Shown here: piece by piece, positions 13,401 to 26,900 of the stretch
Numbering within the stretch: position 1 is the first letter of the stretch
Layout of the letters: every line of letters begins with the position of its first letter
NCBI RefSeq assembly: GCF_932526225.1
Contig: NC_064043.1
Span: 8,547,501 to 8,611,500 of the forward strand
Reading direction: 5' to 3'
Length of the DNA stretch: 64,000 nt
From: Nematostella vectensis
Lineage: Eukaryota > Cnidaria > Anthozoa > Actiniaria > Edwardsiidae
The notes under the pieces: model-generated
Told to the model about the DNA's origin: nothing
Databases searched by the model: none
Seen by the model: the letters and a program-made list of their open reading frames with translations, nothing else
Position numbers and translations under genes: made by a program

Positions 13401-16400
13401 GATTTTATACAAAGCTTGACGATCATCCACTCTCACTCACTTTGATGCATGTCTTACAATGAGACAGAAAATGGTTTATGGGGATGTTGATAGTGCTTTG
13501 AAATTAGTGTATTATTATAACCAACAAAACATCAATTTATTGCCAAGTCTAAGCATGTTAAAACTCAAAAGTAGTCTACGATAGTTGATGATAGGCTTAC
13601 AAACGTATGTGATAGCTTCAACTACAATAAACTAAGCGATTAATTTAAAAAGGTCTTGGTTCTTAACCCTTATGTTTGGTTGCCTAAGTTTACTGTTTGT
13701 TAGGTGTACTTTTGAAGTCGAAATTGTCCTGCAAAGGTTGCAATGTTTTTGTATTATCCACTGACTGTACATCATATCATCATGTCATTCCCGGCACAGA
13801 CCAAATGGTCAAGAATGTTTGGTATTATCCACTGACTGTACATCATATCATCATGTCCTTCCGGCACACACCAAATGGTAAAAAATGTTTGGTATTATCC
13901 ACTGACTGTACATCATATCATCATGTCCTTCCGGCACAGACCAAATGGTAAAAAATGTTTGGTATTATCCACTGACTGTACATCATATCATCATGTCCTT
14001 CCGGCACAGACCAAATGGTAAAAAATGTTTGGTATTATCCACCTACTGTAAATGATATTGTCAGGTCATTCTCTAACAGACCAAATGGTCAAGAATGTTT
14101 GGTATTATCCACTGACTGTAAATGATATTGTTAGGTCATTCGCTGCACAGACCAAATAGTCAAGAATGTTTGGTATTATCCATTGACTGTACATGATATT
14201 GTTATTCAAGGCAGAGACCAAATGGTCAGTTATGTTTAGTATTATCCGCTGACTTTTTATCATATTGTCAGGTCATTCGAGGGACAGACCAAGTGGTCAA
14301 GAATGGACTTACAACTAATGTGAACACACAGCATCAGAGCATCACTGTGATGAAGGAATATGAGACCAAAAGCTTTGAGGTGAATTGACGTGGCATAGGT
14401 GTGGGGCACTGTGTTTATAGTTATTATGGATGGAAAACAAATTCCAATTTTTAATGGGAGAATTCGGTTGGAGAAGAAATGAAAACAAATATGCTCTTCC
14501 TTGTAGTAGCACTCATTTATTAAGAAGTGATGCTATGTTTTATATACCATATGCTAAGATTGGTGATTTTTTTAAAGAAAAGGTGTCATTTTCTGGTGGA
14601 AGAGTGGGACTGGTGGTCCTTTGACACATGCCCATAGCTACTCTACAGGCCTGGTAATAGAAATGCTGCGTTGTGAAAAGAGCTGAATGTAGCGTTTCTT
14701 ATTTTCAGGAATTGCGCTTTGAGGACTATACTCTGGGCCGTAAGAGTGGCGCGACTGGGGCCACCGCATCGACAGGAGGCCTGTTCTCTTCCACTCCAGC
14801 GACATCAGCATCTACTGGCGGTTTGTTTGGAACCACTGCCACTAGCACTGGTTTTGGGGGGACTTCAGCGTTTGGACAGAGCAAGACTGGATTTGGAACA
14901 GGTTGGTACAATTCAGCTCATACAATTCATTGCACACACTAGAAGATTAGGGGGGGGGGCAATGAATTGACCATCAATTTTCCATCTAGCTCCCACATAA
15001 TTTGGTGAACACATAATCATAAACTTAAACATAAACTTGCTTTTTATATGCTGCAGAAATATGGAAAATATCTTTCCACAACAACAACTTTCACAACATT
15101 CATTGAAAATCCTAAATGATAACCCTTGAGTTAAATTGTTCCTTTCTTACTAACATTTTTTTAAGTATTGAGTGCATGATACACCCATGAACCTTGATAA
15201 TAACTACATAACCTATTCATTCCAGGAACCACTGCATTTGGTACCGGCACCACTGCTTTCGGCCAGCAGCAAACAGGAGGATTGTTTGGTGCTAGTAAAC
15301 CTGGTGGTCTGTTTGGTACAAACACTGCAACTACCAGTACGACTGGCTTTGGTGGTTTTGGCACTACACCAGCAAGTGGGGGACTCTTTGGACAGACAGC
15401 AACTTCTCAGACAGTGAGTAGAAACCTGTGTTTAGAGGAGAACATATCACCTAGACATCTTTAGAGAATCTTTAATATATAATTATTACACCATTGTATC
15501 TTTCTGGTAAATTGTTCTATCTGAATCATTGAACAAATGTATTTCTATTAGATGGCACCTTTTCTTTTTTTCTCTTATTATATGTTCTTGTCATCATCTC
15601 CACAAATCTCTTGACGAAACTTATTTTTTTCCTTATTTTGCAAAAATTTTTTGTAACCACTTTGTTGTTTGCAGGGTGGCCTCTTTGGGGGTACTACGAC
15701 TACTCAGGCGGGCGGGCTGTTTGGTGGTGGTGCAACTGGATTTGGGGCGGCCACAGGCACCACTGGTACTGGACTGTTTGGGCAAAGTACTGGCTTTGGG
15801 CAGACCAGCCAACAGGTATGTGGTGTTCATATTGGCCTCAAGGCTTGGGTGGTATGGCAATCAGGGGTGGAGCTGAATCATTCAAATTCTGTATTATTTC
15901 ATACTGCCAATGATGTTTTGATAACCAGTTCTGCATTGCCTTTATATGGGTGTAGGCATGGGTAAAATGGACCTATTTATTTAGGCTTTTGATTTAATAA
16001 TTAAAGCAAAGCTGCTTTTCTTTAAGTTTGATGATGTAACATTTTCTGGGACCTTTTCCTGGGTACAGTTTTTCTTGAGCATAACCCAACCAGGACCCTC
16101 TCTGGGCATAATAGTTTTCATGTTCCTGGTGATTTTTTTTACAGTCCAGCCTTTTTGGTAACAAGCTTGCAACCTCAACAACTGGCTTTGGGGCGACCAA
16201 CACTGGCGGTCTGCTGGGGCTGTCAGCACAGAAGCCTGCGACTGGCTTTGGTACAACAGGCCTTGGCACTGGTACATTTGGGGCAGGAACAACTGGCACA
16301 CAAGGCTTGTTTGGCAACACCGCTACCGCCTTTGGCAAGCCAGCCACTGGTCTCGGCACTACTGGTTTTGGTGGTACTGGTACTGGCTTATTTGGCGGTA

Positions 16401-19400
16401 CTACCGGCCTTGGAACTACAACTACAGGCCTAGGAAGTGGCCTGGGGGGCTCAATGTTTGGTAACACCCTCGGACAACCAGCAACTGGCCTCAACCTTGG
16501 TGGGGTTACCAACAATCTGAAGTAAGTTTAGATAATCATTTTATCTTGTATGAGCTGTACCTATATCTTAAAGGGTCACTTTCATGGTTCTAGAGTGATT
16601 TTACTATTAATTCTGTAAACTCTAAAATAGTTACAACCATGCAGAATAACCAAACTGGTTTATTATATGACCTTTGATTTTTCAGATAGTTTCAAATAAA
16701 TATACAATACACATGTTACATTGAAAATGGAAACTACTTGAAAATATTAATTTTAGGTTTCAGAACAGGCTGTAAACCAACTATATCCGCTTACTACTGA
16801 GTAGCTAAAAAGCAACGAAAAAGGAAAAGAACAAATAGAAACAAAAGTATTTTTGTGGCCTTGTGTATGTATTTCTGTGACTAGGTTTTTCTTCATTCTA
16901 TTCCTTAGTATCGCCACAAGTAACCAGGCAAGTTTGTTATTAGCACAGCAGCAGCTCCAGCAGCATATCATGGCCCTCAACAACTCTCCTTTTGGTGACT
17001 CTAAGCTTTTCAGGAATTCTTTGACGGTAAGCCCAAGTTCAATCATGTTAGCATGGTGGGATACACTGGATTATTTCTCATTGAGCTTTTGTTTACCTTG
17101 TTACTTCTGTTTTCAACTGATGTGGATTAGTAAAAAGTCCACAGGGGACTAAATTAGGCCCCATACTCTTTGTGGTTATGGTTAACGTGCTGGTGAATTC
17201 TTGGGGCCCTCGTGTGAAATATGTTGAACACTTTCCCATTTAAAAATGTACTTTCCCATTTAAATGTGTACTTTTGCGAGAGCGTTGTTTTCACGTCCTC
17301 AAAACGCGGGTCAACCAATCAGAGACCGTCACTTCAATAGCCTTAATTCAATGCGTCTGGAGAACGCCAGTCAGCCAATGAAATGATCTTGAAATTTGAG
17401 CCCTCGTGATTCCGCGTTCTTCGACGCGACTTGACCAATCACACCGAATCATTCTTATCCCGCAAAAAGGTCAATACAAATAGCCTTCTGTTAACAGATG
17501 CAGATTGCCGGTGATAACGATAATTAACGCGAACTAGGGGTCAGAAGAGATCAAATGGAGAAGATGACTTTAGAAAATAAAAGGAGTAGCCTTACATCTT
17601 CAAAACTACGTATAGTACTCAAACTTTAACAAGTCATTAAACAAGCTATTTCTAAAACCAACACCAAGGACACTCGAATTGGCTTACCCTAGTAATGACC
17701 TTTTTCTTCTTTGCACAGCTCTCCCAGAATCTCTTTTCGCTATACCAAATATGTCATGTCTTTCTGTGAACAATTCACCAAGTGGATATTTTTAGTGTTC
17801 CCAGGTCGGACTAATCATACTTGATCTCAATGAACCAAAGACTTGTGATGACGCGAAACGAAATTGGCGCCCTTTTAGTCCCGTGGCTTGGCTACAATCC
17901 CGGCTGTATCCAGCCCAAATTTGTCTGCATCCAAATCAAATATTGTTCTTTTTGCCGTCGGTTTCATCCAAGAATGACCCATTCGTATTGTTCTCATTAT
18001 AAAAAGATGCAGGAGAGAAATCTTCTAGCTCACGCTGCAAATGATGCCGTGTAACACGAGATTTCAGGGTATGGATGAATTAATAAACATATTACTGTTT
18101 CAACAGATTCGGATTATACAGCAAATCAAAGTGCGTTTTAGAACGCAGAACGTGCAATCTGTAATATAGGTGAACTCGAAAAATACCATCGTGTTTCGAA
18201 GCAACCACAACTTGAGTAAATAGCCGTGGGTATAGGTGCTGGGGCTCCGGTGCTGGGCTTCCCACATGCTAACTTTGTTAAGTTGAAAAAATGTAACACC
18301 AAGCTGTAATATCCGCCTGTTCCTATGCATGAATCTACGATACTGTAGGATGATAATAGGCTAAATTCTTTTAAACAGATTATCTGTTCAAATCTTTTGA
18401 TTTTTCTCTAGAATTATATTATGTGCATCGAATTGCGCTCTTTTGCTCGACTGGTGCTTGGAATGCTTGTGTGCCAAGAGCAAAGCTCCCTAGCTCGGGC
18501 CTTATCTCCTAGTTTACAAGATAGCAGTTTTTTAATCATATCATATGACCACCAACAGAGAGCTCAACCTTTGGTGCTCCATCTGTCCCGGAGTCGGGTG
18601 CTTTCCTAAAGCACATAACTAGACGTAAATCAACTTATAACAGCTTGCTTTTGATGTTTGAATAAGAAAGTTGTATCAACCTCGTCTTCTAACAACCAAT
18701 TACAAACGCCATAATGTGTTTCTCGTACCAAAAATTAGATTCTTTCACACTATTGACTAGCCTGCGTCTTTAAAACGCACAGTTTCTGGTTTGTTTTCAA
18801 AGCCTACTCTTGAGTGTCTATCGAGAAGAAAATATAACGCATGGCTATGTCCAATCTCTGTGAAATGAACAAAACATTTTGCGTGCTTGACTTACAAAGT
18901 AAGAAAACGCCGATATATTGTTTAGAGACTAGTCACTTTAGATACATAGTACACTAAAATTTTTACCGGCTTTCCATGCCTATGTATCTTTGTAAATCGA
19001 TCCTAGACACTCGTTGCGTCTGCAAACGCACTGATTGGGAATGTGATTGCCTTTTATTCGTTCTCCTTGTAATAAATGATGATGTTGTATACTATCTTTC
19101 TCTTTCACGTTTCGGTGAGATGTTTCAGTAGTTATAGGTTTGCTTTATTAAAGGGGTTTTCCGTATGTGATTGCTTCGAAACACGATGGTATTTTTCGAG
19201 TTCACCTATATTACAGATTGCACGTCCTGCGTTCGAAAACGCACTTTGATTTGCTGTATAATCCGAATCTGTTGAAACAGTAAATTGTTTATCAATTCAT
19301 TCCATACCCTGAGATCTCGTGTTACACGGCATCATGTGCAGCGTGAGCTAGAAGATTTCTCTCCTGCATCTTTTTATAATGAGAACAATACGAATGGGTC

Positions 19401-20878
19401 ATTCTTGGATGAAACCGACGGCAAAAAGAACAATATTTGATTTGGATGCAGACAAATTTGGGCTGGATACAGCCGGGATTGTAGCCAAGCCACGGGACTA
19501 AAAGGGCGCCAATCTCGTTTCGCGCCATCACAAGTCTTTGGTTCATTGAGATCAAGTATGATTAGTCCGACCTGGGAACACTAAAAATATCCACTTGGTG
19601 AATTGTTCACAGAAAGACATGACATATTTGGTATAGCAAAAAGAGATTCTGGGAGAGCTGTGCAAAGTAGAAAAAGGTCATTACTAGGGTAAGCCAATTC
19701 GAGTGTCCTTGGTGTTGGTTTTAGAAATAGCTTGTTTAATGACTTGTTAAAGTTCGAGTACTATACGTAGTTTTAAAGATGCAAGGCTACTCCTTTTATT
19801 TTCTAAAGTCATCTTCTCCATTTGATCTCTTCTGACCCCTAGTTCGCGTTAATTATCGTTATCACCGGCAATCTGCATCTGTTAACAGAAGGCTATTTGT
19901 ATTGACCTTTTTGCGGGATAAGAATGATTGGTGTGATTGGTCAGGTCGCGTGGAAGAACGCAGAATCACGAAGGCTCAAATTTCAAGATCATTTCATTGG
20001 CTGACTGGCGTTTTCCAGACGTGTTGAATTAAGGCTATTGAAGAGACGGTCTCTGATTGGTTGACCCGCGTTTTGAGGACGTGAAAACAAAGCTCTCGCA
20101 AAAGTACACATTTAAATGGGAAAGTACATTTTTAAATGGGAAAGTGTTGTTGACGACTTAACGGTCCTTGAGATCGTCCAGAGGAACTCGCCTTCTTTAT
20201 TGAATCATTTAGTTGACGACATCAGTTTGTTTGCTCACCAGAATAACATGCGCCTCAACACGTGTAAATACAAAACCATAACTGTTGACTTTCTTCACTA
20301 CAATAGTTGCTTGCCAAGGCCCATTGCTGTCGGAGGATCTCTGATTGAACAAGTAGCCAGTTTTAAGCTACTTGGGGTTCATATTTCAGATGATCTAACA
20401 TGGGCTGCGCACTGCGAATATGTTGTCAAGAAAGCCAACAGACGATTTCATGCAATTTGCCAACTAAAAAAGTGTGGCGTTCCACCTTCTAAAATCATAA
20501 AAGCTTACTGTTCGCTCATAAGATCTTCCACCAAGTATGCATCGGTTGTTTTTGCCGGTCTTCCTAGGTATTTGTGTAACTCATTAGAAAACATCCAAAA
20601 GAGAGCCATGGCCATAATTTGGCCTGATGTACCACATCTTGATGCTCTCGTTAGAGCTAACTTAACAACCTTAGAGCAGAGACGGTTAGAGAAATGTGCC
20701 AATTTTGTAAAACAAATAAAACCGGACAATCCCATCTTTCCGCTTGTCAATAACAGAGTCGTTCACTCGACTAATAACATGTGTCTGAGGTCTGGAAGAA
20801 ATTCCCACCCATTTCTTTTTCCAAATGCGCAATTGCCTGTAATTCAGCTGCTAATAACTGCTAGAGGCATTAATAAAC

Positions 20879-20961
<83 letters not shown>

Positions 20962-23900
20962 AAAGTGTCACTTAAGTTATCCTCCAGTTAAATCTTAGAT
21001 GTATTTTAATCATGTTTGTGGAGTAGCAAATGATTTATTTAAGCCTGATGCCTAAAGGCTATATTTAAATTTCCTTCAGGAAAAGGCAAAGGCTGATAGG
21101 GTTGCCAATACAACCACTGTTAACTCCCAAAGATTAGGGTCACCCTCACATTATAAGGTGAGTAAAGTATAGTAGCCTGTGGCGCAGTCGGCAGAGTGTC
21201 ACTCTGCGGTTCCTGTTCTTCTCATCACTGGTTTCAATTGAGCTAGCTGGTTCTAGCCTTTTGCTGTGAGGGTTTTACCCCAAATTTCCACACTAAAGAT
21301 TACCTCGCCTCATAGTGGTATGTCTCTAATTTAAGGTTTCTGCAAAACTAACTGCCAAAATAAAGCCACGGCCAATCAGTAACCATTCCATGAATAAGGT
21401 CAGTCTCAAAATTGACACTTTTTTAAATAAAATATTGCCATAAATATGAATGTCCAATTATTCTATTAGTCCCAGATGTTTGATGGATTGGAGGAGGAGT
21501 CAGGGGTGAGTCCCGACACATTTGTGCCGCGCAAGAGCATCAAGAAGCTTGTCATTAGGAACAGAAACACCCCAGAGCAGGTATGCCTTTAGCTTAACAT
21601 AACTAACCATGTGGGATGCACGAAAAGACAGTTTTGGTAAATTTCTGGATCCATTTCTTTTCCATTTATTTATTCCCTTATTTAAATCTGTCAACTTCGC
21701 TATTTTCATGAATAGTTCAGCTACCTGGCTACGTAGCTTAATTAGACAACTTTTCCTAGTTGCTTAGATTATTGTTGTTGTTGTAATGGCAAAAAGTTTT
21801 TTTATTGTACTTTTTCAGCTGTGTTATGCAGTATAGGGCTCAGATCACAAATAGTAGTTCTTAGTTTGAGTCAATTTTCAACTATTTCCATTGTGGACTT
21901 ACAAGTAAACATGGCTTTTTCTTAATAAAAGTGGACTGGAATAGCCCATTATTTCAGTCAAGTAAAAACTTTTTTACATTCAGAGTATAAGTTTATACAA
22001 AGTAAAAAATTTTGTTCTTCAGATGTCTGGCTCAGCTGATAATATCAGGCTTCGTGTTGCCAACGACGATGAGGAAGACCTGGTTGCGCCAGTGTCACCC
22101 TACCCTCCATCATCCCACAGCAGCAGAGCAATTCAGACCCCCCCGGGACGCATGACTGACCTGAACGACTCGCGGGGGTCTGAGCACACCACGCCTATCG
22201 GTGTCCGATTCTCACGTAATGCTGGCCAGCCTCTGAATGACACCCTAGAGGATCTAAACGCCGGGCGGCGGGACAGGAGGGTGGAGGCTGAGGGTGCTGC
22301 TGACGGTGGAGATGAAGCCGATGGTGAACCAGCGCTAGAGCCGTGCGGTATCATCCTCACGAGGTGATGCATTTAGATGACGACCTACTTTTGAGATCTT
22401 ATCCATTTAGTTAGCAACCAACTGGTGCCTTTTGCATGCTTTTCGTCAAGTAGTTCCAAGGCATACGATTGGAGACCCACATGGATGCAAAATAAGCAAT
22501 GAAACAAACTACCAAGTCTGGGGTTAAGTGGGTTAAGGAAATGGTGTGTTAGGGTGTACAGTTTGAATTTAAGTTATACAGCAATCATTTTGAAACTGAA
22601 TGCACACATGCACCTAGAAATAATGGTTGATCTAGGAGAGGTTCTGTGGGTCAATAGAAACATCCCTTTTTAAGCAATATTGAGCTGGTGACTAAATTTA
22701 CTATTGAGCTCGGTGATAAATTGAACTTCATAAATTGAACTACCCTTTGGAAAATACTTAATCTGCCACTGGATGGAATAGATGATTATCTGAGGCTTCT
22801 GTAATTTGTTATTTTGCTCTTCTGGTTGAAATGTTCCTGTAATTAATTTCTCCTTTTCTCCAGGCCTGAGTACTACACAGTTCCATCTATTGAGCAGCTG
22901 AATGATATGGTGGATGCCAATGGGGAGGTGTGGGTTGATGATTTTGTCATCGGGAGAGAGGGATATGGCGAAGTGAAGTTCCCCGGAAAAACCAATGTTG
23001 CTGATCTCAATCTGGATGAGATTGGTAAGAACCTGTTATAAGATACTCACCTGTTCTCTTTTCTACATACACTAAAACAATGTTAAAGTGGTATGTTTCT
23101 TTTCTCTGTGAAAGCAGGGTAGTTTTGCTGACATTTTGAGTGATCATAGTCGCATTGGAACTCGTATTTGTAGTATAGCATGCAAAACAATGAGTAGTGA
23201 CATGCATATTTCTCTGTTTTGACAGGCATAAAGTATGCCACTTCAACTTTGTGTTAATTTTTCCTAATTCCACTATGCTTAGGCATAGCTAATTTTGTTA
23301 ACATGTCCCTCAAAGAATAATTAAAAGCACTGCCACTGTGTACATAGATAAAATGCAAATACTAAGCGCAAGACCCTTGGATGCTAGACTTGCTTTTCAA
23401 ATTTGTATGTCTTTCCCTTCAAAGTTTTCTTCAGGCGGCGTGAGATAGAGGTCTACCCAGATACCTATCCAAACAAGCCCGAAGTTGGAGAAGAGTTGAA
23501 CAAGAAGGCAGAAATTACGCTGATCAAGGTCTGGCCAAATGACAAGACCACTCACAAACCCATCAAGGTAAGCAAGAATGCTTTTTAGTCATGTATAATC
23601 ATTGAAGAATGGGGACTTTTAAATAATTGCTCTGCCAGGACTCAAATTTCTCAAATTCTCAAGTTTCTATTATTTTAGTGAACCTTCCAGTCAAGTCTGG
23701 TGGTTCTTCTAAACATGCCAGAATACAGGACCCCTCCCCACTGACTAAATGCCAGTCATTTTAGTGAACCTCCCAGTCAGTTGGTTCTGAACACACCTGA
23801 CTACAGGCCTCCATCCCCCTGACTAAAGGCTATTTGCCCCCCCCCCTGACTAAAGGTCATGTGCCCCCCTCTGACTAAAGGATAGTTGCCCCCCCCCGAC

Positions 23901-26900
23901 TAAAGGTCAAGTGCCCCCTCTGACTAAAGGCTAGTTGCCCCCCCCCCCCTGACAAAAGGTCATGTGCCCCCCTCTGACTAAAGGCTAGTTGCCTCCCCCT
24001 GACTAAAGGTCATGTGCCCCGTCTGACTAAAGGCTAGTTGCCCCCCCCTGACTAAAGGTCATGTGTCCCCCCCTGACTAAAGGTCATGTGCCCCCCTCTG
24101 ACTAAAGGCTAGTTGCCCCCCCCTGACTAAAGGTCATGTGCCCCCCTCTGACTAAAGGCTAGTTGCCCCCCTGACTAAAGGTCATGTGCCCCCCTCTGAC
24201 TAAAGGCTAGTTGCCCCCCCTGACTAAAGGTCATGTGCCCCCCTCTGACTAAAGGCTAGTTGCCCCCCCCTGACTAAAGGTCATGTGTCCCCCTCTGACT
24301 AAAGGCTAGTTGCCCCCCCCTGACTAAAGGTCATGTGCCCCCCTCTGACTAAAGGCTAGTTGCCCCCCCTGACTAAAGGTCATGTGCCCCCCTCTGACTA
24401 AAGGCTAGTTTCCCCCCCCCCCCCTGACTAAAGGTCATGTGCCCCCCTCTGACTAAAGGCTAGTTGCCCCCCCTGACTAAATGTCATGTGCCCCCCTCTG
24501 ACTAAAGGCTAGTTGCCCCCCCTGACTAAAGGTCATGTGCCCCCCTCTGACTAAAGGCTAGTTGCCCCCCCTGACTAAAGGTCATGTGCCCCCCTCTGAC
24601 TAAAGGCTAGTTGCCTCCCCCCCTGCGTAAGGCATGTTGACCCCCTGACTGCAAGCCTGTTGACTAGTGTTGATTATTTTGTTGCTTGTAGACCCCCGAG
24701 AGACTGAAGCAGCAGGGTTGGTTAGAGAGAGTCGAGGCAGCTACAGCTAAACTTGGTGCTACCTTTATAGATTACCAGCCACACACTGGAAGCTGGGTAT
24801 TCATGGTAAGTTTGTTCCATGTATACCATCTGATTCATAACTATCTAAGCCTGCCATGCCAAAAGGCCCCCAGTGTCTGCCAAATTTCATAGTTCAAAAA
24901 GAACCAAGAGAATAGGTATAAATCAAACAAGGCTGAAAAGGTATGTTAAACACCTCTGTGTAACAGAGTAGTTGTGCTGACGTTTTACAGAGGCGTTTAA
25001 CATACCTTTTTTTTACCTTGTGTCGATTTATGTTTTGATATTATGTCTGCACAACACCTACGCAGACCATCTAATTTTTCTATAGCTTGCTGTAGTCTTT
25101 TTACTTATTTTATGACCAAGAGAATAGTTGTGAAAAGAAAAAAGCAGAGCATCTCTCATTTTGCCCTCCAGGTCTTTTTATGTGAAGGCAAATTTCTGTG
25201 AACTCCGTCACAAAGTGAGGCTCTTGTTGCTAATCTAATCATCTTCTGATCATTTTTTAGGTGGAACATTTCACACGGTATGGCATCCACGAGTTCCTGG
25301 ACGATGAGAATATTCAAAAGAGGTTAAAACGTCCACCTGTTGACACAAATCTGAAGGTATGTCAGGGACTTTGTAATGATTTGCTAAAAAAATTGAGATG
25401 TTAATGTTGTTTTTTTGTGGTGCTAGTGGAGATGTTAACGTTAATGAAAAAAAATATAGGGATAGCAGAAGGGATAGTTGTGGCGATGATGCAAGTAATA
25501 ATATCTGAGGGTATGTGAGAGACTTTGTAACCATGTTGGTGATAGTCTAGATGGTAATGGCTTGTGGTGGTGGTAGTGGAGAGTTTGATATTGATGACAG
25601 AAATTATAGGGATAGCATAGGTAAAAGTGTGACGATGATACAAGAAATAATATCTGAAGGTATGTGATACACAATTCTGTGATGAGATAAAGATAGATGA
25701 GATAGACAGATGTATTAACAAGGTGCTGTAGAAAATACTGTTCACAGGTATTCTTAAAGTGTTTTTCACAACCAAATTCTGCCATCTCGTACCTTATTGA
25801 TACCCATGATAAATATTGTTACCCTTCCCAAGGACATAGATGCTGACAAAGAAAAGCTTGCTATGCTGGAGAAGCTAAGAGCAGCTCAAGAGAAGCAGGA
25901 AGCCTACGAGAGAGAGAAAGCACAAAGAGACGAGATAGCCACAGAGCAAGCCACAGCTTCTGCATCAGAGAACATGCAACAGGACGAAGAGAGTGAAGAC
26001 ATGGAGGACATTGACCAGCAGACTTTTCCTGGTACTAAATCCTCGAGTTTGTGCTTTGAATTCCAATAAATTGTGAGGCAGGATAGTTTTGCCTTTTCTG
26101 TTTTTAAAAACATAGCAAATGTCAATGTCATCACCTTTCATATTGGAAATATATCAAATATGAGACTCTGCTAGAGTAGCTTTTTCTTTCTGCAAAATTG
26201 ATGTGAACATTCCATGAAACGGGCCAAAACTTTCTGTTGTTCATGCACCATCTTACTGCAAAACAGGTGCGAACCTGTTTTTTAGGATTTAGGGATTAAC
26301 ATGCAAGAAAAGGAGGAGAGGGTCAATTTTCTTCATTTGCATTATATTTTCTAGAATAAAACTGTTGATTTTTGTTCTTATATAAGATGAGATTTATGAA
26401 GACAAAGAAGAGGGTGGATATGATTCCCCTGCAAGCCATCTTATAGCATCATCCCTTGGCATCAGTGCTCATCGCACCCAGCTCATGAAAGCCTCAATCT
26501 TTGGCGAATCTGAGGCTGCTCCACGCTCTCCCAAGCTCAAGGAGCGACCAGTTGACCACTCCTTTGCCATGGATGATGACACCCAAAGGATTGCATTTCC
26601 TGGAATATTTAGGCACAGTGCAGCACAGTCGCCTAAGTTTCACAGGATGTTGGATGCACCAGGCAGTGGACCAGCTTTGTTTGGAAGCCCAAGAATAGGT
26701 ACAATTTAATAATTGTATTTGAAATAACATCTGATATGGAAAAGGTTTACCACTAGAAAATGTCCTATAACTCACTGTATAATCATATTCTTGGGGGCAA
26801 TGCTTTGTATCTGAATTTTCAGTGCTTCACCAGAAGTCCACTGTTAATATCTGTGTAGCACAACTGATATTCTACTCATATGGGAAGTGAAAAAATTCAT

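Larger units (their letters stand above)
17130..20958 (+). mobile_element. 5'-truncated LINE in NUP98 intron 11, split by a fold-back element
   Basis: Joining 17130-17226 with 20153-20958 gives one reverse transcriptase reading: PQGTKLGPILF, then KYVDD at the break, then VDDISLFAHQNN, SFKLLGVHISDD and KKANRRFHAICQLKKC. The element is 5'-truncated inside the RT domain and ends in a long (TAT)n tail (20880-20958). The 5' boundary is approximate. It is related to the minus-strand fragment at 11200-11790. Confidence 0.85.

Noticed and set aside
23690-24692. NUP98 intron 17 minisatellite as another splice-junction repeat
   Set aside because: The similarity of ctagttgccccc to the acceptor cttgtag/accccc is too weak to claim.
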